Of a DNA stretch of 9,765 bases, positions 1 through 7,786 are shown piece after piece (within the stretch, counting starts at the first letter, position 1; each line of letters begins with the position of its first letter). Source of the DNA: Pararhodospirillum photometricum DSM 122 (GTDB lineage Bacteria > Pseudomonadota > Alphaproteobacteria > Rhodospirillales > Rhodospirillaceae). The notes below the pieces were generated by a model, which was given only the letters and a program-made list of their open reading frames with translations, did not search any database and had not been told where the DNA came from. Made by a program: the position numbers and the translations under genes. The stretch is from assembly GCF_000284415.1 (NCBI RefSeq), contig NC_017059.1, forward strand, positions 219,574 through 229,338, in the 5' to 3' direction.

Positions 1-1088
1 AAACGACCTTGCTGAACGGCCTGCTGGCCCACCCCGGCCTGCGCGACACGGCGGTGATCGTCAACGAATTCGGCGAGGTGGGCCTTGACCATCTGCTGGT
101 CCGGCGTGCCTCCGAGGAAATCGTGCTGCTTAACGCCGGCTGCCTGTGCTGCACCGTGCGCGGCGACATGGTAACGGCCCTGCGCGAGTTGTTCTTGAAG
201 CGGGTCAAGGGCGAGGTGCCTGAGTTCCAGCGGCTGGTGATCGAAACCACCGGCCTTGCCGACCCCGCGCCCATCTTGCACACCTTGATGACCGATCCCC
301 TGATCAGCGCGCACTATCGCCTGGACGGGGTCATCACGGTGGTCGATGCCTGTTTGGCCGCGCGGCAGCTTGACCAGCAGCCCGAGGCGGTCAAGCAGGT
401 GGCGGTGGCCGATCGCTTGGTGCTGACCAAGACCGATCTCGTCGATCCCCAGGATCAAGACGCCCTGACCGAACGCCTGCGCGCCCTGAATCCGGCCGCC
501 CCGATTCTGATCGCCCAGCACGGGGCCCTGGACTACGACCTGCTGCTCGACTGCGGCCTGTTCAGCCTGGATGGCAAAACCGCCGATGTGGCGCGCTGGT
601 TGCGCGAGGAAGCCTACGAGGCCGAGCGCGGCGACGACCCCGCCCACCGGCATCACCACCATGGCCATCATCACCATCATGATCACAACCATGACCATGA
701 CCATCATCACGATCACCCCCATGATCACCACGAACACGACGAGCATCACAGGCACGATCGCAACCGCCACGACGATCACATCGGTGCCTTTGTCCTGACC
801 TATGACAAACCCCTGCCCTGGGATGCCTTCGTCATGGCCATGGACATGCTCATCGCCAGCAAGGGCGAAGGGCTGTTGCGGGTGAAAGGGATCTTGGACA
901 TCCAAGGCCAGGACAAACCGATCGCCGTGCATGGCGTCCAGCATATTTTCCACCCGCCGCTGGCCCTGCCCGCTTGGCCGGAAGGAGAACCAAAGCGCTC
1001 GCGTCTGGTCTTCATCACCCGCGACTTGACGCGCGACAGCGTGGCCGGTCTGCTTGCCGCCACCTTCGAAAGCGAAATTCTGAGCTGA
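1..1088 (+). CDS. CobW/COG0523-family GTP-dependent metallochaperone, 5'-truncated by the window edge
   Basis: The reading frame is open to the left edge: the first visible codons continue the end of a P-loop (KTTLLNGLL), so the true start lies outside the window. Numbering from the TTG codon at 9, visible motifs are NEFGEVGLD (19-27, switch region), GCLCC (44-48, the CxCC metal-binding motif of COG0523), ETTGLADP (79-86, Walker B-like) and TKTD (140-143, guanine specificity). Residues 213-257 form a histidine-rich loop with 26 His in 45 residues plus many Asp. A CobW C-terminal domain follows to the end (about 260-359). Family members are cytosolic GTPases that deliver Zn, Co or other metals to client enzymes. 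The His-rich insert suggests metal buffering or loading, most likely Zn, Ni or Co; the actual metal cannot be read from sequence. No neighbouring metalloenzyme or Zur-type operator is visible to decide it. The gene is followed by a 124-bp gap before the next gene. Confidence 0.93.
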   Translation, partial: TTLLNGLLAHPGLRDTAVIVNEFGEVGLDHLLVRRASEEIVLLNAGCLCCTVRGDMVTALRELFLKRVKGEVPEFQRLVIETTGLADPAPILHTLMTDPLISAHYRLDGVITVVDACLAARQLDQQPEAVKQVAVADRLVLTKTDLVDPQDQDALTERLRALNPAAPILIAQHGALDYDLLLDCGLFSLDGKTADVARWLREEAYEAERGDDPAHRHHHHGHHHHHDHNHDHDHHHDHPHDHHEHDEHHRHDRNRHDDHIGAFVLTYDKPLPWDAFVMAMDMLIASKGEGLLRVKGILDIQGQDKPIAVHGVQHIFHPPLALPAWPEGEPKRSRLVFITRDLTRDSVAGLLAATFESEILS

Positions 1089-1170
1089 CGCTTTTCTCCT
1101 CAAAAAGGGCAGCGCCCGTGCCGGTTTGGCCCTGGCGCCCCTGAGCAGAACCGTCTACCTTCAATCTTTG

Positions 1171-1192
1171 GGGGTCGGGAAGTCCCGGCCCC
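1171..1192 (+). other. Short hairpin in the leader of the DUF1178 gene
   Basis: Nine-base-pair stem (GGGGTCGGG at 1171-1179 with CCCGGCCCC at 1184-1192, one G-U pair) and loop AAGT. It sits 20 bases before the ATG at 1213 and just ahead of the AGGA ribosome-binding site at 1201. No T-run follows, so it is not a classical terminator. It may be a processing or stability element of the leader, or chance in GC-rich DNA. Confidence 0.4.
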
Positions 1193-1212
1193 AGCCCACG
1201 AGGACAGGGGGC

Positions 1213-1770
1213 ATGATCCGCTATACCCTGGTTTGCACCAATGAGCACGATTTCGAGGTCTGGTTTCGCGACAGCGCAACCTGCGATGCCCAATTGGCGG
1301 CCGCCGAGGTCCCTTGCCCGTTTTGTGGCTCCTCCCAGGTCGCCAAGGCACTGATGGCCCCCAGCGTGGTATCAGGCCGGGGCAAGGACGCCCGCCGCGC
1401 CGAAACCTTGTCCTTGCTGGGACGCGCCCTCGCGGCGGCAGCGCAAAACGGGGCAGAGGCCACGCCCGCTCCTCCGGCCCCCCTCCCCGCCCCCCCTCCC
1501 GCAGCGGTACCAACACCGACACCGGCGGCGACAGCCCCCGTCCTCCCGCCTAGCCCAGTCGCCGAGGCCCTGCGCGAACTCCGCCGCCACGTCGAGGAAA
1601 CCTGCGAAGATGTCGGCGAGCGGTTCGCCGAAGAAGCCCGCCTCATCCATTACGGCGAAGCCGACGAACGCCCCATCCACGGCAGCGCCACCTTGGAAGA
1701 CGCCAAGGCCCTCCACGAAGAAGGAATCAACGTCGCCCTCCTCCCCTGGACCCGGCGGGTCGAGAACTAA
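1213..1770 (+). CDS. DUF1178 family protein with zinc-ribbon-like N-terminus
   Basis: The 185-residue protein opens MIRYTLVCTNEHDFEVWF, the characteristic start of DUF1178 proteins, so I chose the ATG at 1213 over in-frame upstream codons. AGGA at 1201-1204 serves as ribosome-binding site. Cys8, His12, Cys35 and Cys38 (CPFC) could form a small metal-binding ribbon. Residues 81-115 are a low-complexity Pro/Ala linker. The C-terminal part (about 116-185) is helical and charged, and ends in the conserved-looking GINVALLPWTRRVEN tail. The biochemical role of DUF1178 is unknown; the ribbon suggests nucleic-acid or protein contact in the cytosol, which is an inference. The Pro/Ala linker makes the protein somewhat longer than usual for the family. 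It lies downstream of the CobW-type gene on the same strand, and is followed by terminator-like hairpins, so it probably ends its transcription unit. Confidence 0.88.
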   Translation: MIRYTLVCTNEHDFEVWFRDSATCDAQLAAAEVPCPFCGSSQVAKALMAPSVVSGRGKDARRAETLSLLGRALAAAAQNGAEATPAPPAPLPAPPPAAVPTPTPAATAPVLPPSPVAEALRELRRHVEETCEDVGERFAEEARLIHYGEADERPIHGSATLEDAKALHEEGINVALLPWTRRVEN

Positions 1771-1796
1771 GACGGGGGTGTTCGCCTCGGGTGATA

Positions 1797-1849
1797 CGGG
1801 GCTGCCGCCCCGATCCCCGCCTGGGGCGATGCCCCAGACCCCCTTTTTT
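1797..1849 (+). terminator. Tandem hairpins and T-run: probable intrinsic terminator after the DUF1178 gene
   Basis: Two GC-rich hairpins lie in tandem. The first is CGGGGC/GCCCCG at 1797-1812 with loop TGCC. The second is CTGGGGC/GCCCCAG at 1821-1837 with a three-base loop. The sequence ACCCCC and then six T residues (1844-1849) follow. The second hairpin sits six bases from the T-run, a little far for a textbook terminator, but the arrangement 27 bases after the stop codon fits Rho-independent termination of the + strand unit. Confidence 0.6.
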
Positions 1850-1860
1850 CTTCTGTTCAT

Positions 1861-1918
1861 GGCCCTCCCGCCCCCCTCTTTTGAAAAGCGTGCTTTCAAA
1901 GAGGGGGGCGGGAGGGCC
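1861..1918. repeat. 26-bp near-perfect inverted repeat
   Basis: The arms begin GGCCCTCCCG at 1861 and end CGGGAGGGCC at 1918. Twenty-six pairs match; the left arm carries one extra T and one extra A, giving two single-base bulges, and the centre is GCGTGC. The stem has no T-run on either side, so it is not a plain terminator. It may be a bidirectional transcription stop, an mRNA 3' stabiliser, or a copy of a dispersed palindromic (REP/RIME-like) repeat. It lies immediately left of an AT-rich patch (1919-1944). Confidence 0.75.
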
Positions 1919-2135
1919 AATTAATAAGCATAACGCGATAAACGTGGGGGCATTTTCTCTCTTTCGTCGGCGCCGGGCGGCCCCCGGGCTCGGTCAGAGG
2001 GGGGTGGGGTCCATGTCGGGGAAGGAAGAGTTTTCTCAAGAGGCGAAGGGACTTTCCGGCTTTCACCCGTTGCCTGGGCCTTGTACCCTCCGCGCCCGAA
2101 GGCTTTCCCCTGTTTGACCGACACCGGAGTCAGCG
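1919..2135. other. Intergenic remainder upstream of apt
   Basis: This stretch contains an AT-rich patch (1919-1944) that stands out against the GC-rich surroundings, then GC-rich sequence up to the apt start. I looked for coding potential and for a convincing -35/-10 pair for apt and found neither; weak hexamers near 2061-2087 have poor spacing. An apt promoter must nevertheless lie here or just upstream, because the preceding gene appears terminated. GGAG at 2126-2129 is the apt ribosome-binding site. Confidence 0.5.
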
Positions 2136-2651
2136 ATGAATCTCAAGGATCATATCCGCGAAGTGCCTGATTTTCCCAAGCCGGGAATTCTCTTTTACGA
2201 TATTTCCACCCTGCTTGCCCATCCCGATGCCTGGCAGGTGGCCATGGGCCGTATCGCCAAGGCCGTCGCGCCCCGCGCGCCCGACGTGCTGGCCGGTATC
2301 GAGTCCCGGGGTTTCCTGGTCGCGGCGCCCTTGGCCCTCAAGCTCGGTCTGGGCTTCGTCATGGTGCGTAAAAAGGGCAAGCTGCCCGGCAAGACCGTGC
2401 GTCACGAGTATGCCCTGGAATACGGTACCGATACGGTCGAAATCCAGGAAGGAGCGATCGAGCCCGGCCAGCGCGTGGTGATCTTGGATGACCTGCTGGC
2501 CACGGGGGGGACCCTCAACGCCGCCGCCGACCTGTTGACCAAGGTCGGCGCCAACGTGGTGGGCGCCGCCTGCTTGATCGAACTGACCTTCCTGAAGGGC
2601 CGTGAGCGCACGGCGATCCCGGTGGACAGCCTGATCGCCTACGACTCTTAA
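2136..2651 (+). CDS. apt: Adenine phosphoribosyltransferase
   Basis: This cytosolic purine-salvage enzyme converts adenine and PRPP to AMP and pyrophosphate. The 171-residue length is typical. Visible features are the N-terminal adenine-side region ([12 protein letters not shown], 13-24), GIESRGF (54-60), the catalytic flexible loop with YALEYG (92-97), and the PRPP-binding signature [14 protein letters not shown] (114-127) with its acidic pair Asp118/Asp119. GGAG at 2126-2129, six bases before the ATG, supports the start. It appears to be a single-gene unit: a terminator-like region lies upstream and a strong hairpin lies downstream, where it converges with phoB. Nothing is unusual in the protein, and no purine riboswitch is recognisable ahead of it. 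Confidence 0.97.
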   Translation: MNLKDHIREVPDFPKPGILFYDISTLLAHPDAWQVAMGRIAKAVAPRAPDVLAGIESRGFLVAAPLALKLGLGFVMVRKKGKLPGKTVRHEYALEYGTDTVEIQEGAIEPGQRVVILDDLLATGGTLNAAADLLTKVGANVVGAACLIELTFLKGRERTAIPVDSLIAYDS

Positions 2652-2657
2652 CGGCAT

Positions 2658-2693
2658 GAGAGGGCTGGGGAGGCGAACCTCCTCAGCCCTCTC
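2658..2693. terminator. Hairpin between convergent apt and phoB
   Basis: Sixteen-base-pair stem with one G-U pair and tetraloop CGAA (2674-2677), starting seven bases after the apt stop codon and ending 36 bases before the phoB stop on the other strand. There is no T-run on the + side (CTCCTCTC follows) nor on the - side. Its position between two convergent 3' ends suggests a bidirectional terminator or 3'-end stabiliser. Confidence 0.65.
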
Positions 2694-2729
2694 TCCTCTC
2701 GGATCCCTTGACGACCAAAAGACGGGGCT

Positions 2730-3431
2730 TTAACGAGCCGCTGTGGTGTCGGCGTCCAAGGCGTAGCCGGCCGCGCGCACCGTGCGGATCAAGTCACCAT
2801 CGCTCTCGCCATTCAGCGCCTTGCGCAAGCGGCGAATATGAACATCGACGGTGCGGGGCTCGACATAGATATCGGGGCCCCAGACGGCGTTCAGGAGTTC
2901 CTCGCGCGAAAATACCGCTCCGGCGTTTTGCATCAAAAACTGCAACAGCCGAAATTCAGTCGGCCCCAGGTGAATGGACCGACCGCCTCGGGTGACGCGG
3001 TGTGCGCCCAAGTCCATGACCAGATCCGCGTAGATCAGGCTCCCCTTGCTGTTGGTGGGCTGCGAGCGGCGTAACAAGGCCTTCACCCGTGCCAGCAGCT
3101 CGGGCATCGAGAACGGCTTGGACATATAGTCATCGGCCCCTGTATTGAGGCCACGAATCCGGTCTGCCTCCTCGCCACGCGCCGTCAGCATCAACACCGG
3201 CAGATCGCGGGTCCGAGGCTTGCGGCGCAATTGGCGGCACACCTCAATGCCCGACATCACCGGCAGCATCCAGTCGAGGATCATCATGTCCGGCTGATCC
3301 TCGGCGACCATGGTCAAGGCTTCCTCGCCATCCATGGCCTCGACGACGCGATACCCCTCCTTTTCCAGATTGTAGCGCAAGAGGGTCACCAGGGAGGCCT
3401 CGTCCTCGACGATCATCACTTGTGGTTTCAT
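2730..3431 (-). CDS. phoB: Phosphate regulon response regulator PhoB
   Basis: OmpR/PhoB-type two-component regulator, 233 residues from the ATG at 3431; a TTG two codons upstream is also in frame but less likely. The receiver domain (about 1-120) carries the acidic residues Glu9 and Asp10, phospho-acceptor Asp53 in MMILDWMLP, and the conserved Lys in MSKPFSM. The C-terminal winged-helix domain (about 130-228) carries GPTEFRLLQFLM and the recognition-helix region VDVHIRRLRKAL. Phosphorylated PhoB binds Pho boxes and activates phosphate-starvation genes. It is last in the cluster, 17 bp after phoU, so it is probably translated from the same message. The ribosome-binding site is weak. Its usual kinase partner PhoR is not next to it; a copy outside the window is likely. 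Identity as PhoB rather than another OmpR-family member rests on both the sequence and the pst/phoU context. Confidence 0.95.
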   Translation of the reverse strand: MKPQVMIVEDEASLVTLLRYNLEKEGYRVVEAMDGEEALTMVAEDQPDMMILDWMLPVMSGIEVCRQLRRKPRTRDLPVLMLTARGEEADRIRGLNTGADDYMSKPFSMPELLARVKALLRRSQPTNSKGSLIYADLVMDLGAHRVTRGGRSIHLGPTEFRLLQFLMQNAGAVFSREELLNAVWGPDIYVEPRTVDVHIRRLRKALNGESDGDLIRTVRAAGYALDADTTAAR

Positions 3432-3448
3432 GCTCAACTCACGATACC

Positions 3449-4156
3449 CTAGAGGCGGTCCCCCGTGTCTCCGATCCCTCCCCCCTTGGGGCGGGCCGCG
3501 CGCAAGGGAGTGCCGGACACGAGAAAATGGATGTTTTCGGCGACATTGGTGGTGTGGTCGCCAATGCGCTCGATGTTCTTGGCCACAAAAAGAAGGTGTG
3601 AGCAGGCTGAGATGTTGCGGGCGTCTTCCATCATACAGCTTACCAGCTCACGGAACAGGGCCGTGTATAGATGGTCCACCTCCTCGTCCCGGGACCAGGC
3701 TTCAACGGCTTTATGCAGGTCCTGGGTTCCGTAGGCATCCAAGGTGTCGTTGAGAATGTCGCGCACCAGCCGGGACATGCCGGGGATCGAAGCCACGGGG
3801 CGGGCCGGCGGGAGCTGGTTAAGCACCAGAACCCGCTTGCCCACATTCGAGGCATAGTCGCCAATGCGCTCCAGATCCCCCGAGATCTTGAGCGCCCCAA
3901 TGATGGCCCGCAGATCCGCCGCCATGGGCTGGCGCAAGGCCAGTAAGCGCACGGCATGGTCGTTGATTTCCTGCTCCAGGGCATCAATGCGGGCATCGGC
4001 GGCGACCACTTGGCCGGCCAAGTCGCTGTCGCGCCGCACCAGGGCCTGAACGGCGTTGGCCAATTGGGCCTCCGCCAGTCCGCCCATGCGCAGAACGGCC
4101 TTCACCAGAGTCTTCAGATCCTCATCAAAGGATCGCACGGTGTGCTCGGCGTTCAT
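3449..4156 (-). CDS. phoU: Phosphate transport system regulator PhoU
   Basis: PhoU is a cytosolic all-helical protein. In well-studied bacteria it connects the Pst transporter with PhoR signalling, restraining PhoB activation and limiting phosphate uptake when phosphate is plentiful. The 235-residue length is normal. Two PhoU repeats are visible, each with its metal-site motif: DLERIGDYASN (94-104) and KNIERIGDHTTNVAE (193-207). The start ATG at 4156 has a strong GGGGAG (4163-4168) six bases upstream. The gene lies 26 bp after pstB and 17 bp before phoB, so it is operonic with both. The last 15 or so residues are a Gly/Arg-rich non-conserved-looking tail. Confident call. Confidence 0.96.
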   Translation of the reverse strand: MNAEHTVRSFDEDLKTLVKAVLRMGGLAEAQLANAVQALVRRDSDLAGQVVAADARIDALEQEINDHAVRLLALRQPMAADLRAIIGALKISGDLERIGDYASNVGKRVLVLNQLPPARPVASIPGMSRLVRDILNDTLDAYGTQDLHKAVEAWSRDEEVDHLYTALFRELVSCMMEDARNISACSHLLFVAKNIERIGDHTTNVAENIHFLVSGTPLRAARPKGGGIGDTGDRL

Positions 4157-4182
4157 TTTTGTCTCCCCGGAGCGGGTAGGAC

Positions 4183-4998
4183 TTAACCGAAGCGGCCGGT
4201 AATATAGCCCTGTGTCAGATTATGCTGCGGGTTGGTGAAAATCACCTCTGTATCCCCGCATTCAATCAGGCGCCCGAGATGGAAAAAGGCGGTGCGCTGC
4301 GACACCCGCGCCGCCTGCTGCATCGAGTGGGTCACGATGACGATGGTGTAATTGGAGCGCAGTTCGTCGATCAGTTCCTCGACTTTGGCCGTGGCGATGG
4401 GGTCGAGGGCCGAGCACGGTTCGTCCATCAAGATCACCTCGGGCGACACGGCAATGGCCCGGGCAATGCACAAGCGTTGTTGCTGGCCACCCGACAGGCC
4501 GGTGCCCGGTGATTCCAGGCGGTCCTTCACCTCTTCCCACAGGCCGGCGCGTTCTAGCGACGACTGAACGATTTCGTCCATCTCTGCCTTGGTGCGGGCA
4601 ATCCCGTGGATGCGCGGGCCATAGGACACGTTTTCGTAGATCGACTTAGGGAAGGGGTTGGGCTTTTGGAACACCATGCCCACCCGGGCCCGCAGTTCCA
4701 CCACGTCCACCTTCTTGTCGTAGACATCCTCCTGATCGAGGCGGATATCGCCGGAAACCCGACAGATATCAATGGTGTCGTTCATTCTGTTCAAGCAGCG
4801 CAAGAAGGTGGACTTGCCACAGCCGGACGGGCCGATGAACGAGGTCACCTCACGCGCCGCGATGTCAAGGCTCACGCTCTTGATGGCGTGCTTTTCGCCA
4901 TAATACACGTTGGCGTCGGTGACCGAGACCTTGACGTCGCGATCGCTGATGCGGGGCTGGCCAGCGGTACCGGTGAAGACTTCTTTCTGGTCGGTCAT
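4183..4998 (-). CDS. pstB: Phosphate ABC transporter ATPase PstB
   Basis: Cytosolic ATPase that drives phosphate import through PstC/PstA. From the ATG at 4998 (MTDQKEV) it has 271 residues, slightly longer than the E. coli protein because of a roughly 20-residue N-terminal leader. Motifs seen: Walker [10 protein letters not shown] (56-64), Q-loop FQKPNPFP (110-117) with the PNPFP motif typical of PstB, signature LSGGQQQR (168-175), Walker B VILMDEP (188-194), and H-loop VTHSM around His224. An in-frame GTG at 5010 would extend the protein by four residues and overlap the end of pstA; I prefer the ATG, which leaves a 5-bp gap. Tight packing implies translational coupling with pstA. Complete, with all catalytic residues present. 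Confidence 0.97.
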   Translation of the reverse strand: MTDQKEVFTGTAGQPRISDRDVKVSVTDANVYYGEKHAIKSVSLDIAAREVTSFIGPSGCGKSTFLRCLNRMNDTIDICRVSGDIRLDQEDVYDKKVDVVELRARVGMVFQKPNPFPKSIYENVSYGPRIHGIARTKAEMDEIVQSSLERAGLWEEVKDRLESPGTGLSGGQQQRLCIARAIAVSPEVILMDEPCSALDPIATAKVEELIDELRSNYTIVIVTHSMQQAARVSQRTAFFHLGRLIECGDTEVIFTNPQHNLTQGYITGRFG

Positions 4999-5003
4999 GG
5001 GGC

Positions 5004-6284
5004 TTACCACTTCTTTTCAAACTTCTTGCGCAGGATCACCGCGCCGGCATTCATCAGGATCAAGAAGCCCAGCAGCACGATGATCGCCGCCGAGGTTCGT
5101 TCAACAAAGGCGCGCTCGGGGCTGTCGGCCCACAGGAAGATCTGCACGGGCAACACGGTGGACGGGGTCAGTGGACTCGTCGGCACATCGGCCACGAACG
5201 CCACCATGCCAATCATCAGCAACGGCGCCGTTTCGCCCAAGGCGTGGGCCATACCGATGATCGTGCCCGTCAGCATGCCCGGCATGGCCAGCGGCAGCAC
5301 GTGGTGAATGATCATTTGCATCTTCGAGGCGCCCACGCCCAGGGCCGCCTCGCGGATCGACGGCGGCACCGACTTGAGGGCGGCGCGGCTGGCAATGATG
5401 ATGATGGGCAAGGTCATCAAGGTGAGCACCAGACCGCCCACCAGAGGCGCCGAGCGTGGAAGCCCGAACATATTAATGTAAACGGCCAGACCCAACAGAC
5501 CGAATACAATCGACGGCACGGCCGCGAGGTTGTTGATATTCACCTCGATCAGGTCGGTGAACCAGTTGCGTGGCGCGTATTCTTCCAGGTAGACGGCCGC
5601 CGCCACCCCAATGGGAAACGACAGGGTCAGGGTGACCACCAGGGTGTAGAACGACCCCACCAGGGCGCCCCAGATGCCGGCCAACTCGGGCTGGCGGCTG
5701 TCGGCGGCGCTGAACAAAGTGGAGTTGAACGCAGAATGGATCAGGCCCCGGCTCTTGAGCCGCTCGAACCATGCGATCTGGTTATCGCTGACCCGGCGGT
5801 TGCTCTCCTGAACATCGGTCTTGATCCGGCCCTTGGCCAGCATGTCGATGTCGGCTGACACCGGAATGCGCATGGTGATGCGATCGCCAATCAGGGTCGG
5901 GGAGTCGAGGACCATTTCACGCACCCGGTAGGTCGCCCCTTCCGAGATCATGGCCATCAATTCACGCTTTTCCTGACGGCCGGTGACATCGGGGAACAGG
6001 TCGCCCATCGCCTGCGTGATCAGCTTGCGATAGTTGGCGTTGGAAATCGCCTGGAAGTCCCGGGTCCCCTGCGGATCAATGTCTTGGGGATAGAGGGTGA
6101 CCTCCAGTTCCATTTCCGTGGTCCAGAAGGCACTGAAGCCTTCCGAAAAAATGGTCACGAACAAGGTCATCAGCATGACCAGGGCCATCAGGATGGCGCC
6201 CAGGCCGCAGGCGCGAAAACGTCTTTCCTGGGCATAGCGCCGGGCCAGTCCTGCCCGGACGATTTCGGTGGTGTTTTGGGCCAT
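5004..6284 (-). CDS. pstA: Phosphate ABC transporter permease PstA, long form with DUF3333-type N-terminus
   Basis: Inner-membrane permease subunit, 426 residues. The ATG at 6284 (MAQNTTEIV) is chosen because GAGGAAGA (6288-6295) lies just ahead of it; the frame continues upstream but without conserved sequence. A first membrane segment spans about residues 25-46. A large soluble, presumably periplasmic, segment follows to about 205, matching the DUF3333 region found on PstA of many alphaproteobacteria. Then come the core permease helices starting at [18 protein letters not shown]. The cytoplasmic EAA-type loop [17 protein letters not shown] contacts PstB. The protein is much longer than E. 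coli PstA (about 300 residues). It pairs with PstC, lies 104 bp downstream of it, and runs almost directly into pstB. Confidence 0.95.
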   Translation of the reverse strand: MAQNTTEIVRAGLARRYAQERRFRACGLGAILMALVMLMTLFVTIFSEGFSAFWTTEMELEVTLYPQDIDPQGTRDFQAISNANYRKLITQAMGDLFPDVTGRQEKRELMAMISEGATYRVREMVLDSPTLIGDRITMRIPVSADIDMLAKGRIKTDVQESNRRVSDNQIAWFERLKSRGLIHSAFNSTLFSAADSRQPELAGIWGALVGSFYTLVVTLTLSFPIGVAAAVYLEEYAPRNWFTDLIEVNINNLAAVPSIVFGLLGLAVYINMFGLPRSAPLVGGLVLTLMTLPIIIIASRAALKSVPPSIREAALGVGASKMQMIIHHVLPLAMPGMLTGTIIGMAHALGETAPLLMIGMVAFVADVPTSPLTPSTVLPVQIFLWADSPERAFVERTSAAIIVLLGFLILMNAGAVILRKKFEKKW

Positions 6285-6300
6285 CGGTCTTCCTCGTGGT

Positions 6301-6328
6301 GGCGCTGGACTCGCGTGATCCAGGCGCC
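6301..6328 (-). other. Intercistronic hairpin between pstC and pstA
   Basis: The arms GGCGCTGGA (6301-6309) and TCCAGGCGCC (6319-6328) form a nine-base-pair stem with a single bulged G and a nine-base loop. It sits in the 104-bp pstC-pstA gap, just upstream of the pstA ribosome-binding site in transcription order. No T-run follows. It may be an RNA processing or stability element; moderate support from structure only. Confidence 0.45.
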
Positions 6329-6388
6329 CGCAAAGCGTTCGCGGCAACAGCTTGACCTCCTGTGCGCCGGAGGCCGGGGCGGACGGGA

Positions 6389-7786
6389 TCAGTCGTACTG
6401 TTCGCGGTACTTGCGCACGACGTGCAAGGCCACAACATTGAGGATCAGGGTGATGAAGAACAGCACGAGGCCTAGGGCAAAGGCCGCCAGGGTCTTGGGA
6501 CTGTCAAACTCCTGGTCGCCCACCAGCAAGGTCACGATCTGCACCGTCACGGTGGTCACGGCCTCGAAGGGATTGGCGGTCAGGTTGGCGGCTAGGCCAG
6601 CGGCCATCACCACAATCATGGTCTCGCCAATGGCCCGCGACGCGGCCAGCAGCACGCCGCCCACAATGCCGGGCAGGGCGGCCGGGATCACCACCCGGCG
6701 GATCGTTTCGCTCTTGGTGGCGCCGAGGCCGAGCGACCCCTCGCGCATCGCCTGGGGCACGGCGGAAATCACGTCGTCGGACAGCGACGAGACAAAAGGA
6801 ATGATCATGATGCCCATGACCACACCGGCGGCCAGGGCGCTTTCGGACGACACCGACAGACCCACGCTCTCACCAAACGAGCGGATGGCCGGCGCCATGG
6901 TCAGGGCAGCAAAAAAGCCGTAGACCACGGTGGGGATGCCCGCCAGAATTTCCAGGGCCGGCTTGGCCCAGGCCCGGAACTTGGGCGCGGCGTATTCCGA
7001 CATGTAAATGGCCGAGAACAGGCCCACCGGTACCGCGACCAGGAGCGAAATGGCGCCAATCACCGCCGTGCCGACAAACAAGGGCACCGCGCCAAACGCC
7101 CCCGACGAGCCCACCTGATCGGCGCGCATCGCCATCTGCGGGCTCCACTCAAGGCCGAACAGGAAGTCGGTGACCGGAACCTTGAGGAAAAAGCGGTAGC
7201 TCTCGAACACCAGGGACAACACGATGCCGATGGTGGTCAGGATGGCCACCGTCGAGCAGGTGATCATGAAGACCCGCACCACCTTTTCCACCGCGTTGCG
7301 CGCGCGCAGCGACGGCGTGATGGCTCGCAGCCCCCAGGCGGCCCCGGCCAGGGCCAACGACACCACTAAAACAGCCATGGACCAATAAGCGATGGTCTCC
7401 AGGCTCGCGCGATAGTGGCCGGCCTCGACCACGGCGGGATCACTTGACGAGGAGATGTTGCCGGCGGCCACGTTGGCAATATCGTTCATCAGCAGGCGGA
7501 CCCGCGCCGGATCCAGGGGCTGGCCCGAGGGATCGTTGACCAACGATGGCGGCAGGGTCGAAAGCACCAGCTCATGAACGACAAGGGGTTCAATCACCAG
7601 CCAAAGCACGATCAGGGCCAGGGCGGGCAGGCCGCACCAAAGGGCCACGTACAGGCCATGGTATCCCGGGAGCGAATGCAGCACCACGGGATGGGGTCCC
7701 GCCTTGCGCAGTGCCAGCCGGGATCCAAAAACATGGGACATGGTCGCAAGCGCGGCCACGGTCAGGATCAGCAGCAGGGTGTTCAT
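6389..7786 (-). CDS. pstC: Phosphate ABC transporter permease PstC, long form
   Basis: Inner-membrane permease subunit that forms the phosphate channel with PstA. The 465-residue length clearly exceeds E. coli PstC (319). Two N-terminal hydrophobic segments (about 1-24 and 45-70) and a soluble segment (about 70-130) precede the core permease helices; this extended N-terminus is common in alphaproteobacterial PstC. The EAA-type loop REGSLGLGATKSETIRRVVIP and the following helix with SRAIGET are characteristic. The start ATG at 7786 matches a hydrophobic first helix, although the sequence before it (GTGAGACGCG) is only a weak ribosome-binding site. It follows pstS after a 239-bp gap that contains a strong hairpin, so its expression may be uncoupled in part from pstS. 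Confidence 0.95.
   Translation of the reverse strand: MNTLLLILTVAALATMSHVFGSRLALRKAGPHPVVLHSLPGYHGLYVALWCGLPALALIVLWLVIEPLVVHELVLSTLPPSLVNDPSGQPLDPARVRLLMNDIANVAAGNISSSSDPAVVEAGHYRASLETIAYWSMAVLVVSLALAGAAWGLRAITPSLRARNAVEKVVRVFMITCSTVAILTTIGIVLSLVFESYRFFLKVPVTDFLFGLEWSPQMAMRADQVGSSGAFGAVPLFVGTAVIGAISLLVAVPVGLFSAIYMSEYAAPKFRAWAKPALEILAGIPTVVYGFFAALTMAPAIRSFGESVGLSVSSESALAAGVVMGIMIIPFVSSLSDDVISAVPQAMREGSLGLGATKSETIRRVVIPAALPGIVGGVLLAASRAIGETMIVVMAAGLAANLTANPFEAVTTVTVQIVTLLVGDQEFDSPKTLAAFALGLVLFFITLILNVVALHVVRKYREQYD

Noticed and set aside
660..780. CAT/CAC/GAT-rich tract as a simple nucleotide repeat
   Set aside because: It is explained by the His/Asp-rich coding sequence; codon use is mixed and the unit is not a regular tandem repeat.
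571..798. 75-residue Thr/Ile/Met-rich open frame overlapping the CobW-type gene
   Set aside because: It is a frame-shifted reading of the His-codon tract.
1107..1117. GGGC-AGC-GCCC mini-hairpin next to AAAAA, a - strand terminator look-alike
   Set aside because: Only four base pairs, and no - strand gene ends there.
6084..6923. 279-residue + strand open frame across the pstA/pstC junction
   Set aside because: It overlaps two well-supported permease genes in antisense, has low-complexity composition and no family resemblance.
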